Made by a program: the position numbers and the translations under genes. From contig KE159799.1 in assembly GCA_000403495.2 (NCBI GenBank), positions 1,041,940-1,105,939 on the forward strand: a stretch of DNA of 64,000 nt, written 5' to 3'. Every line of letters starts with the position of its first letter. Within the stretch, counting starts at the first letter, position 1. Source of the DNA: Lachnospiraceae bacterium 10-1 (GTDB lineage Bacteria > Bacillota > Clostridia > Lachnospirales > Lachnospiraceae). Below, piece after piece: positions 28,027 to 35,746 of the stretch. A model generated the notes under the pieces. It saw only the letters and a list, made by a program, of their open reading frames with translations. It was not told the DNA's origin and made no database searches.

Positions 28027-29235
28027 CTATGCCTGATGAGTAATTTCATCCAGACAACTTTTTAAAATGACAATCATGTCATCAATATTTTCTTTTGTAA
28101 TAATAAGAGGCGGTACAAAGCGGATAATATTTGTTCCTGCATTAATTAAGACCAGCCCCTTTTCAAGCGCTTTTGTTATTATATCCCCTGCCGGCCTTCT
28201 AAGTACAAGCCCCTGCATTAATCCTAATCCCCGTCTTGTTTCAATCAAATCATATTCGGAAACAAGCCCGTCCAGTTTTTCTTCCAGATAGCTTCCTGCC
28301 ACTTTCACATTATCTATTATATGGTTCTCCTCAAATAAATCAAGTACAATATTGATGGCTGCTGCTGCCAAAGGATTTCCCCCATAGGTAGTTCCGTGGT
28401 CGCCGCTTGTGAGTGAATTTGCCCCCACTTTTTCCGTCATCAAAAATGCTCCTACCGGCACACCGCATCCTAATGCCTTTGCGGTAGTCATAATATCAGG
28501 CTTCACACCATACTTCTGCCATGCATACATATAACCGGTTCGTCCCATGCCGCACTGAATCTCGTCCAAAATCAAAAGAATGTCTTTTTCCTCACAAAAC
28601 GCCTTCACCTGCTTTAAAAAGCTTTCTTCCGCCGGAAAGATTCCTCCCTCCCCCTGCAGGGTTTCAAATAAAATGGCACAGGTTTTATCTGTCACATTGG
28701 AAAGCACACTTTCAAAATCATTTATCTTTGCAAAACGGATATTTCCAATCATTGGCTCAAAAGCTTCCCTGTATTTAGGATTTCCCGTTACCGACAAAGC
28801 CCCCATGGTTCTCCCGTGAAAGGAATGTTCCATTGCAATGATCTCATGATCTGTACTGCCATCCTTAAGATAGGCATATTTTCTGGCAGCCTTGATAGCG
28901 CCTTCCACTGCTTCCGCACCGCTGTTTGTAAAAAATACCCTGTCCATTCCGGAAACTTCTTTCAATTTCTTAGCGGCTTCGATTGAAGGCACATTATAAT
29001 AGTAATTGGATGTATGAATAATTTTATCAATCTGCTCTTTTAAGGCATTGTTGTATTTTTGATTGTTATAACCAAGGGCAAAAACTGCTATGCCTGCGCA
29101 AAAATCCAGATACTTTTTCCCTTCCATATCATAAAGATACACTCCGTCGCCCTTATCAAACACCACCTGATAGCGGTTATAGGTATGAAGCAGCGCCTGC
29201 TCTGCCTCTTGTATATATTGCTTCATTGTTTCCAT
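28027..29235 (-). CDS. argD: Acetylornithine aminotransferase
   Basis: PLP-dependent step of arginine synthesis: N-acetylglutamate semialdehyde to N-acetylornithine. The 402-residue product has the class III aminotransferase pattern: NSGAEAVEGAIK near 104-115, D224 (LILDEIQCG) and PLP-binding K253 (TTAKALGCG). Full length, cytoplasmic. Follows argB by 43 nt in a -argJ-argB-argD order. Confidence 0.95.
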   Translation of the reverse strand: METMKQYIQEAEQALLHTYNRYQVVFDKGDGVYLYDMEGKKYLDFCAGIAVFALGYNNQKYNNALKEQIDKIIHTSNYYYNVPSIEAAKKLKEVSGMDRVFFTNSGAEAVEGAIKAARKYAYLKDGSTDHEIIAMEHSFHGRTMGALSVTGNPKYREAFEPMIGNIRFAKINDFESVLSNVTDKTCAILFETLQGEGGIFPAEESFLKQVKAFCEEKDILLILDEIQCGMGRTGYMYAWQKYGVKPDIMTTAKALGCGVPVGAFLMTEKVGANSLTSGDHGTTYGGNPLAAAAINIVLDLFEENHIIDNVKVAGSYLEEKLDGLVSEYDLIETRRGLGLMQGLVLRRPAGDIITKALEKGLVLINAGTNIIRFVPPLIITKENIDDMIVILKSCLDEITHQA

Positions 29236-29278
29236 ATGTATTCCGCCCTTTCTATCATTTTAAATTTTATCCTGGCAG

Positions 29279-30163
29279 TCAGTTCATATCTTCATCCTTT
29301 ACAATTGCAGTTCCTACGCCTGAATTAGTAAAGATTTCCAAAAGCAGGCAGTGGGGAATCCGCCCGTCCAGTATATGCACCCGGTTTACCCCATTTTTAA
29401 TTGCCGAAGTGCAGTTATTTAACTTAGGAAGCATACCGCCTCCAATAATTCCATCTCCAATCAGCGCATCTGCATCTGAAGCTGTGATTCTTGAAATAAA
29501 AGAGCTTTTATCTTCAATATCTCTGTACAAACCTTCAATATCAGTAAGAAATACCAGCTTATCCGCCCCCACTGCTTTTGCAATGGCACAGGCAGCATCA
29601 TCCGCATTGATATTGTAGGTCTGAAATCCATCATCCAATCCAATGGGTGCAACAATAGGCAGAAAATCTTTTTCTAAAAGATCGTAAAGAATTTTAGGAT
29701 TTACCTCTTTGATGTTTCCTACATATCCAATATCCTGGCCATCTGCATATTTCTTTTCCACGTTTAACAGTCCGCCGTCTTTTCCACTTACGCCTACTGC
29801 ACTGACGCCAAGCTCCTGTACCATACTGACCAGACTCTTATTTACCTTGCCAAGCACCATCTCGGCAATCTCCATCGTCTCGTCATCTGTAACCCGAAGT
29901 CCGTTTACAAACCGGGCTTCCTTTCCCACTTTGCCAACCCATCGGCTGATCTCCTTGCCGCCGCCATGAACAATAATAGGTTTGAAACCAACCAGTTTCA
30001 GCAGTGTTACATCCTTAATCACATTTTTTTGAAGCTCCTCATTACTCATGGCGCTGCCGCCATACTTTACCACAATAATTTTTCTGTTGAACTTTTGTAT
30101 ATAAGGCAGGGCTTCTATTAACACCTCCGCCTTTTTTAACACTTCCTGCATATCTTTATCCAT
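29279..30163 (-). CDS. argB: Acetylglutamate kinase
   Basis: Phosphorylates N-acetylglutamate, the second step of arginine synthesis and often the arginine-inhibited one. From ATG 30163 the product has 294 residues, the normal length. [17 protein letters not shown] and the INADDAA segment are typical of the amino-acid kinase fold. GGAG lies 6 nt before ATG 30163, inside a repeat described separately; in-frame ATGs at 30175 and 30256 are less likely. Clustered with argJ and argD. Confidence 0.95.
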   Translation of the reverse strand: MDKDMQEVLKKAEVLIEALPYIQKFNRKIIVVKYGGSAMSNEELQKNVIKDVTLLKLVGFKPIIVHGGGKEISRWVGKVGKEARFVNGLRVTDDETMEIAEMVLGKVNKSLVSMVQELGVSAVGVSGKDGGLLNVEKKYADGQDIGYVGNIKEVNPKILYDLLEKDFLPIVAPIGLDDGFQTYNINADDAACAIAKAVGADKLVFLTDIEGLYRDIEDKSSFISRITASDADALIGDGIIGGGMLPKLNNCTSAIKNGVNRVHILDGRIPHCLLLEIFTNSGVGTAIVKDEDMN

Positions 30164-30169
30164 TTTAAT

Positions 30170-30235
30170 CTCCATTCCGGAACGTTTATGCGACGGAGCA
30201 ACGCAAATCTCAAATTTGCGTCTGCCATCAGGCAA
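30170..30235 (-). repeat. Dispersed repeat copy A, supplying the argB Shine-Dalgarno
   Basis: On the minus strand this element ends in CGGAATGGAG followed by 6 nt and the argB ATG. It aligns without gaps, about three quarters identical over 57 nt, with the element before rarA (47263-47320), and its end also matches the one before the helicase gene (56515-56542). It contains an 8-bp hairpin (ACGCAAAT/ATTTGCGT), and three CAAATTTG palindromes lie in or next to it up to 30262. Confidence 0.6.
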
Positions 30236-30299
30236 ATTTGTGACGCTCCAACACAAATTTGCAAAACAAATAAATTCGTTTGCGAAAAATCAGCACATC

Positions 30300-30317
30300 A
30301 GTGTGATTTTTCACACT
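30300..30317. terminator. Short hairpin after argJ
   Basis: A perfect 7-bp stem AGTGTGA/TCACACT with a TTTT loop, 8 nt beyond the argJ stop. There is no immediate U-run on the minus strand, so termination is uncertain; partial attenuation between argJ and argB is possible. Confidence 0.35.
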
Positions 30318-30325
30318 AATCTCCC

Positions 30326-31549
30326 TTAACTCCTGTAGTCGGCATTGATCTTCACATAATCGTAAGTCAGATCACATCCCCAAGCGGTTGCTTCTTTTGT
30401 TCCCATTTTCATATCCGCTAAAATTGTAACCTCAGGCTGCGCTAAAATTTTGCTGGCTTCCTCCTCATCATAATTAGTGGATACGCCATCTTTAAACACC
30501 TGTATCCTGCCTGCCTTACTTTCGAAGAAAAGCTCAATTTTACCAGGATCAAAAGCCACTCCCGAATAACCCAGCGCACAGATCATCCGTCCAAAGTTTG
30601 CATCATGGCCATAAACCGCTGCCTTGGTAAGACTGGAGCAGACTACAGATTTACTTAAAATCTTTGCTTCTTCCTTGGTGGCTGCACCGATTACCTTTGC
30701 CTCAATCAGGGCAGTAGCCCCTTCTCCGTCGCCTGCCATCATCTTTGCAAGGGTTTCATTGATATAATGTACCGCTTCTTTAAATGCTTCAAATTCCGGT
30801 GTACCCTCTTTAATTTCTTCATTTTCAGCCATACCGTTGGCCATCACCAAAAGGGTATCGTTGGTGGAGGTGTCTCCATCCACGGAAATCATATTAAAGG
30901 TGTCCTCCACATCTTCTTTTACGATCTTAGTCAGTGCATCCTTTGAAATCACCGCATCCGTAGTTACAAAAGCAAGCATGGTACACATATTAGGATGAAT
31001 CATGCCGGAGCCTTTGCTCATACCGCCTAATGTTACCTTAAAGCCGCCAATCTCAATTTCCACTGCTGCCTGCTTGGAGTGGGTATCCGTTGTCATGATG
31101 GCTTCTGCGGCCTGGGTACCTGCTTCTATGGTGTCTGTCTTTTCCCTTACAAGCTTTTCAATCCCTGTCTCTATCCTGTCTATGGGAAGCTGCATCCCAA
31201 TGACGCCGGTTGATGCCACCAAGACCGATTCTTCCGGAATGCCAAGCGCTTCTGATGCACGAAGCGCGGTCTTCCTGCAATACTCATACCCCTCTTTTCC
31301 GGTACAGGCATTTGCAATTCCCGCATTGACAATCACAGCCTGTCCGTAAGGCGATTCTTCCACCACCTTTTTATCCCATAAGACCGGAGCCGCCTTCACC
31401 ACATTGCTGGTAAAGGTTCCCGCCATCACGCAGGGCTTCTTACTGTAAATGATCGCCATGTCCTTTCTATTCTTATACTTGATAGCAGCTTCCACACCTG
31501 CTGCCTCAAAACCTTTTGCTGCGGTTACACCGCCTGTTATTACTTTCAT
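30326..31549 (-). CDS. argJ: Bifunctional ornithine acetyltransferase / N-acetylglutamate synthase
   Basis: Recycles the acetyl group from N-acetylornithine to glutamate, and may also use acetyl-CoA. The 407-residue precursor has the self-cleavage Thr at T190 (NMCTML), giving alpha and beta chains, and the usual STGVIGMQLP and DGDTSTNDT blocks. Full length, with AAGGAG before the ATG. First gene of the argJ-argB-argD run; argC lies 4.2 kb upstream. Confidence 0.95.
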   Translation of the reverse strand: MKVITGGVTAAKGFEAAGVEAAIKYKNRKDMAIIYSKKPCVMAGTFTSNVVKAAPVLWDKKVVEESPYGQAVIVNAGIANACTGKEGYEYCRKTALRASEALGIPEESVLVASTGVIGMQLPIDRIETGIEKLVREKTDTIEAGTQAAEAIMTTDTHSKQAAVEIEIGGFKVTLGGMSKGSGMIHPNMCTMLAFVTTDAVISKDALTKIVKEDVEDTFNMISVDGDTSTNDTLLVMANGMAENEEIKEGTPEFEAFKEAVHYINETLAKMMAGDGEGATALIEAKVIGAATKEEAKILSKSVVCSSLTKAAVYGHDANFGRMICALGYSGVAFDPGKIELFFESKAGRIQVFKDGVSTNYDEEEASKILAQPEVTILADMKMGTKEATAWGCDLTYDYVKINADYRS

Positions 31550-31584
31550 AATTTCTCCTTTTTCATGCTTAAAATTTCAGAAAT

Positions 31585-32043
31585 TTATTTATTATAATTT
31601 ACAATGTTCTCTTTATTCAGGGTAAAATCATAATAATTCAAGTCCTCCCGTTTTGTCCACCCTATTTCTTCCCAAAATGCATTTCCTATATCATTCCGGG
31701 TAAAAGCAATCAGGGAAACTTTGCTGATTTTCTCTTCTTCCAGAGCCTTCATGCAGTGCACTACCATGCTCTTGCCTATCCCCTGCATACGGTAGTTTTC
31801 ATGTACACATACATGGTACAGACACCCCCGTCTGCCGTCATGACCACAGAGAATGCTTCCCACAATTTTTCCATCCTCAACCGCTACCACACTGGCAGTT
31901 GGATTTCTTTTTAAAAACCGCTCCACCCCTTCTTTTGAATCATCAATACTTCTGATTGCAAAGCCCCTGATGGTTTTCCACAGATCATGCACCCCTTCAT
32001 AATCTGCTATTGTCATTGTCCTTATTTCCATTAAAATAACCAT
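31585..32043 (-). CDS. GNAT-family N-acetyltransferase
   Basis: A 152-residue single-domain acetyltransferase. The acetyl-CoA loop is visible as NYRMQGIGKSM, after VCVHE on the preceding strand. The proposed start at 32043 (GGGAAAGGA just before) or 32031 gives the normal family length; the longer frame to 32139 runs into a hairpin-rich region. Position 35 nt upstream of argJ raises the possibility of a link to N-acetylglutamate metabolism, but the sequence does not show ArgA features. Substrate unknown. Confidence 0.8.
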   Translation of the reverse strand: MVILMEIRTMTIADYEGVHDLWKTIRGFAIRSIDDSKEGVERFLKRNPTASVVAVEDGKIVGSILCGHDGRRGCLYHVCVHENYRMQGIGKSMVVHCMKALEEEKISKVSLIAFTRNDIGNAFWEEIGWTKREDLNYYDFTLNKENIVNYNK

Positions 32044-32125
32044 TTCCTTTCCCGTCATACTGCCTTTGACGACACAAACAATATGTAAAGAATGACCGTC
32101 AGGGCATTCTTCTGAGTGTGAAGAC

Positions 32126-32185
32126 AGCTTGCTTTGCAAGCTTTAAAAGTTCTTAGGTGGCGTTTTTTGACGCCTTAGAACTTTT
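32126..32185. promoter_or_regulatory. Pair of hairpins upstream of the GNAT gene
   Basis: Two inverted repeats stand side by side: a perfect AGCTTGC/GCAAGCT stem with a TTT loop (32126-32142), and a longer imperfect stem joining AAAAGTTCT (from 32145) to AGAACTTTT (to 32185) with GGCG/CGCC near the loop. They separate the GNAT-YbaK fusion gene from the GNAT gene and may form an attenuator or terminator. Confidence 0.4.
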
Positions 32186-32194
32186 CTTCACATT

Positions 32195-33235
32195 TCACTC
32201 TTCTCCCACCAGATGCACCACCTGATATTCATGGGCTGTAAAGGGCAAAAATTTTTCAACTACATCTTTGGTTTTCAGCTTTAAACTTGCAGTATTCACG
32301 CAGGGATGGCATCCTAAAAATTCTTCTTTCAACACATCCTCGTCTATCAGCAGCTTCACATGATTTTCTTTGTCATTCATCAGCCCCATGATGCTCACTG
32401 CACCAGGTGAAATATGCAGATATTCTTCCATTGCTTCCTCTGGTGCAAAGGACAGCCTTGCGCTTTTAATCTGTTTTGACAATTCCTTTGTCTTGAATTT
32501 CTTTTCTCCCGGCATCAAAAGCAGGTAAAATTGCGTTTTCTGACTGTTACATAAAAACAGATTCTTGCACATATGTATTCCCAATATCCTGTCAATTCCC
32601 TGACAGGCTTCTATGGTTGCCATAGGCTCATGATCCAGCCTTTTGAAAGGAATTCCAAGATGCGCAAGGAGCCTGTATACCTCCATTTCCCTGGGAGGCC
32701 TTCCTGTTTCTTCCGGAATGTTTTCATAAAGAGTAACATTATGGATAAGTTCCAATTCCCTGCACTTCCACTTTTCATTTAAAATTTGATATTCCTCTGT
32801 CTGCTGCAGATCTTTAAACCCGGCTGACAAATAGCAATGATAAGCGGGGGCATTATTTTCAAAAACTCCAATCGTTATCTTTTCCACCTTAAGGATATCA
32901 AATGCATATGCTGCCGCCACCTTAATCATTTGCTTCCCATAGCCTTTTCCACGTTTTGTATCATCCACAATCACAAACCCAAAGCGCAGGATCTTTTTTT
33001 CCTCATCAGTAAACCGCATAATCATGTGTCCCACTACTCCGGTTTCGTCAAAAGCAGTCATTTCATAAAAATTGTCCTCATAAGCTGCAGCATTATAGTG
33101 TCCATTCAGATCATCCTCCGTGATCGGATAGCTTTCAAATCTGTCCGCACACCATCTACGAAAGGAAACTTCATCCTTTATCCATGAAATAATTGTTTTA
33201 GCATCACATGCTTTGTATGGTCTTAATCTTAACAT
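32195..33235 (-). CDS. GNAT acetyltransferase fused to YbaK/ProX aminoacyl-tRNA deacylase
   Basis: A two-domain protein of 346 residues. Residues about 1-165 form a GNAT domain of the RimJ/RimL type, with the acetyl-CoA loop RGKGYGK at 95-101 and a typical AYHCYLSAGF end. Residues about 186-346 match the PrdX/ProXp branch of the YbaK editing fold, which deacylates mischarged tRNA(Pro); the conserved Lys is K224 (CKNLFL). AGGAGG precedes the ATG. Both halves look complete. The fusion suggests coupling of amino-acid or tRNA-linked acetylation with editing, which is inference. Confidence 0.85.
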   Translation of the reverse strand: MLRLRPYKACDAKTIISWIKDEVSFRRWCADRFESYPITEDDLNGHYNAAAYEDNFYEMTAFDETGVVGHMIMRFTDEEKKILRFGFVIVDDTKRGKGYGKQMIKVAAAYAFDILKVEKITIGVFENNAPAYHCYLSAGFKDLQQTEEYQILNEKWKCRELELIHNVTLYENIPEETGRPPREMEVYRLLAHLGIPFKRLDHEPMATIEACQGIDRILGIHMCKNLFLCNSQKTQFYLLLMPGEKKFKTKELSKQIKSARLSFAPEEAMEEYLHISPGAVSIMGLMNDKENHVKLLIDEDVLKEEFLGCHPCVNTASLKLKTKDVVEKFLPFTAHEYQVVHLVGEE

Positions 33236-33256
33236 TTTGCTGCCTCCTGAATAAAT

Positions 33257-33811
33257 TTAAAGTCCCCAGAACTCATCAATCTTTGCCAGCAGTTCTTTAT
33301 CTGTCTGATAAGCAAAATCATTGGCATTAATTTGTATTACGTTTCCATCAATTTCTTCTTTTCGCGCAGATTCAATGTAATCTTTAAAATGATCAAAAAT
33401 ATCCAGCGTCGTGCTCAAGTGAACCGGATGCCTGTTTTCATTGTACATCCGGTTCAAATATCTTTTATGTAAAATATCAAGGTCGCCGCGAAGAAGTAAA
33501 ACCAGCACCTCATAGTTATTGGCGGCAGCCATTTCATATAATCTTTCCAATTCGGCTTTATGAAAGTTTGACTCCAGAATAAGGTCTTTGTTCAGCTTCG
33601 TAAATTCTGAAAAAAGAAACAGCATTAATTCTAATGTCACTGCGGAGAGCTTTAGGTTTTCTTCCCTGTTTGTGAAGCCAATGGTATCTCCCAAAACTTC
33701 TTTAATTGAATCTTTCTTAAAAACATTGACATCATATCTTTTGGAAAGAATGGCTGAAAAAGCTGACTTTCCCGTAGCTAAGTCACCTGTAAGCAATAAC
33801 AATTTATTCAT
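33257..33811 (-). CDS. P-loop ATPase/kinase (AAA_33, zeta-toxin-like fold)
   Basis: A 184-residue nucleotide-binding protein. Walker A GDLATGKS is at 9-16; LILESNFH near 78-85 resembles the Walker B region of small-molecule kinases and zeta-like proteins. GGAGG lies just before the ATG. No antitoxin-like partner is adjacent, so a free-standing phosphotransferase is more likely than a toxin. Substrate not known. Confidence 0.7.
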   Translation of the reverse strand: MNKLLLLTGDLATGKSAFSAILSKRYDVNVFKKDSIKEVLGDTIGFTNREENLKLSAVTLELMLFLFSEFTKLNKDLILESNFHKAELERLYEMAAANNYEVLVLLLRGDLDILHKRYLNRMYNENRHPVHLSTTLDIFDHFKDYIESARKEEIDGNVIQINANDFAYQTDKELLAKIDEFWGL

Positions 33812-33826
33812 CTGTTCCTTCCTCCA

Positions 33827-34237
33827 TTATAAAGTATAAAAGCACATGTACACCCAAAAAGCTGAAAATATCCAGCATCCAATTAACCCGCCAAGGCGGG
33901 GACGCGGCATACAGCATTCATTGGGCTTTTTGGGATTTACCCGAACTTTAATCTTTGCCCCTTCCCACAGCCAAAAACTCTTCACTTTTGTTTTCATGAC
34001 CAGTCCCTTATACTTATATCTTACAAAAGTATGACCTGTGGGAACACGTTGACTCCTGTGGGCATCCATACCATCTGCATAGCTTTTGTATTCAGGTTTC
34101 CACTCTTCCAGACCAAGTACAAGGGCTTCCACCTCATCAGAGTAACGTCATACAGTAATGGCACTACATATAAAAAGAATAATTCCTATCAAAATTGCCG
34201 TTATTACACAAAAAAATACAAAGCTTTCCATTGTCAT
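33827..34237 (-). pseudogene. Small membrane protein (DUF3592-like) with in-frame TGA
   Basis: Reading from ATG 34237, 29 codons encode one strong membrane segment (MTMESFVFF ... CSAITV). A TGA at 34150-34148 then interrupts, and the same frame continues for a further 106 codons (RYSDEVEALVLG ...) to a normal stop at 33829-33827. The second part has a beta-rich stretch with VRYKYKG and VRVNPKKP and ends in another membrane segment, which resembles DUF3592-type proteins. A GTG at 34132 is open but has no convincing ribosome binding site. Most likely a recent nonsense mutation; a sequencing error is possible. Confidence 0.7.
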
Positions 34238-34393
34238 TTTTTCACCATCCCGAAGCACTATGCTTTTTTCCATTTACACTTGCATCTTATTTATTCTCTC
34301 TCATTACCCGGCAGGGATTCCCATAGTGCATTGTATTTGCTCATATTATACCGTACCTTTCCCACATGTTTCCTTCCCTTAAAAAAATTTCTC

Positions 34394-34639
34394 TCAGCTC
34401 TTGCCCTTATGTGCAGTAATAATCGTATAGCTGTACGCATTTACTGTTATAATGCAGCCATCAACATCTATGTACCAGTTTTTTCCGTTTCTGGTAATGA
34501 TTGCACTTGCAGAACTAATTTTATCTTTACACCATTTTACAACATCATCTGTCTCTAAGGATAAGTTTCTTTTCATCCGCACCACACCCAATTCTGTAGT
34601 ATGTAATTGATTCAAATTATCCAGTAATTCATTTTTCAT
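34394..34639 (-). CDS. DUF3781 family protein
   Basis: An 81-residue soluble protein. The block LHTTELGVVRMKRNL followed by D-DVV-WCK and a C-terminal ITVNAYSYTIITAHK matches DUF3781, a small family of unknown function common in Firmicutes. AAGGGG precedes ATG 34639; the frame is open to 34705 but overlaps the upstream gene there. It follows the CPBP-like gene by 20 nt. Confidence 0.8.
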   Translation of the reverse strand: MKNELLDNLNQLHTTELGVVRMKRNLSLETDDVVKWCKDKISSASAIITRNGKNWYIDVDGCIITVNAYSYTIITAHKGKS

Positions 34640-34659
34640 AACTAACCCCTTTTCAAAAT

Positions 34660-35370
34660 TTAAAGTGCATTCCAGTAAATCATGAAAATCAGTACACATC
34701 CCCATGCATTTCCTGTCAGCTTGCGTACAAGCAGCATTCCATAAATCAGGAACATTGTAACCACCATCTCAATTACTGCATCAGGCGTCACGCCAATGGC
34801 GCCATGAACCAAAATACACATAATGGCACAAATAAGCGCCCCCCAATCCAGAAATTTATACCGGGAAGGATAAAGCTCACTTAGTTTATCACGAATTACC
34901 ACATAATTAAATCCTTCAAAAAATCCCCAGCACACTGCTGTAATCAACATTCCCAGCACATTTGCGGGGAACCCACTTTTCAACACTTCAGGCGTTGTGT
35001 TAACATCCCAAAAAGGACACCATGCATGAACATTCCTGCTGCTCACACAGTAAATAAAATCAGGGATACAGCAGGCAAGACTAAGAAACAGCGCCGGAAG
35101 CAGGTTCTTTGTATTTAAACCAAAAGACTGAAACTTTTCCTTTCTCAAAATACAGACAATCGTAATGCCCAGTCCTGCCAGTCCAAACTGTGCTCCCACG
35201 CCTATAACCAGAACTCTAAGCACAATATTAATTGATGAATCATAGGCAAAATTTTTCATCTTATTATTCAAAAACATAAATATTGCCAGCACGACAAATG
35301 ATACGATAAAAATAATCCACAGATCCTGTGATAATTGTTTTTTCCTGTTTTTCGTTAATGTCGTTTCCAT
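34660..35370 (-). CDS. Multi-pass membrane protein, possible degenerate CPBP protease
   Basis: A 236-residue protein with about seven hydrophobic segments. FFEGFNYVVIR at about 149-159 and a later VHG recall motifs 1 and 2 of CPBP (Abi/CAAX-like) intramembrane proteases, but the first motif has E-G instead of E-E, so activity is doubtful. AAAGGA precedes the ATG. Function unknown; it sits in a run of small membrane and accessory genes between argC and argJ. Confidence 0.55.
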   Translation of the reverse strand: METTLTKNRKKQLSQDLWIIFIVSFVVLAIFMFLNNKMKNFAYDSSINIVLRVLVIGVGAQFGLAGLGITIVCILRKEKFQSFGLNTKNLLPALFLSLACCIPDFIYCVSSRNVHAWCPFWDVNTTPEVLKSGFPANVLGMLITAVCWGFFEGFNYVVIRDKLSELYPSRYKFLDWGALICAIMCILVHGAIGVTPDAVIEMVVTMFLIYGMLLVRKLTGNAWGCVLIFMIYWNAL

Positions 35371-35385
35371 TTTTATGCATTCCTT

Positions 35386-35709
35386 TCATGAATACTTCCT
35401 CAAAATAACTTTATACCTTTTATAAACCACATAAATTCCCACTGTGCATTCCAGTAGAATAATTGCGATTCCCAGAATAAGGTGGATAAGACATCCAACT
35501 CCTGCTGCTACAAACGCAATGGCACACTTTTTATATAAATCTGCCATTTCTTTGTTATAACCGGCAACATTATGTACTTTCTCCATTAAAGATTTATCTC
35601 CTGACCAGAAAGATATGGGGGTGCTGCTTTCTCTATCATAAACACCAATAATCAAAAATGGAACTGCACACAGTAAACATGCAATTAAACCAACGATTCT
35701 TCCTGCCAT
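35386..35709 (-). CDS. Small two-segment membrane protein, unknown function
   Basis: A 107-residue protein with a membrane segment at about 5-25, an extracytoplasmic or cytoplasmic stretch containing FWSGD and V-GYN--MADLYKK, and a second hydrophobic region at about 60-95. The middle pattern resembles small uncharacterised membrane proteins of Clostridia. AAGGAG 7 nt upstream fixes ATG 35709. No function can be given. Confidence 0.7.
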   Translation of the reverse strand: MAGRIVGLIACLLCAVPFLIIGVYDRESSTPISFWSGDKSLMEKVHNVAGYNKEMADLYKKCAIAFVAAGVGCLIHLILGIAIILLECTVGIYVVYKRYKVILRKYS

Positions 35710-35746
35710 ATTATTTATCTCCTTTCCCATCAGCATCAGATGTCTG

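Noticed and set aside
28945-28956. Further copy of the CGGAATGGAG repeat
   Set aside because: A related GTCCATTCCGG string lies inside argD coding sequence without flanking similarity or a start codon at the fixed distance.
33257-33811. Zeta-type toxin
   Set aside because: The P-loop fits, but no epsilon-like antitoxin is adjacent and the context is a run of accessory enzymes.
34148-34150. TGA as selenocysteine codon
   Set aside because: The following sequence shows no clear SECIS-like hairpin in the right place, and neither neighbour nor family suggests a selenoprotein; a nonsense mutation is simpler.
34031-34558. 175-codon plus-strand open frame
   Set aside because: Runs antisense across the broken membrane gene and DUF3781; the minus-strand reading shows family motifs and good ribosome binding sites.
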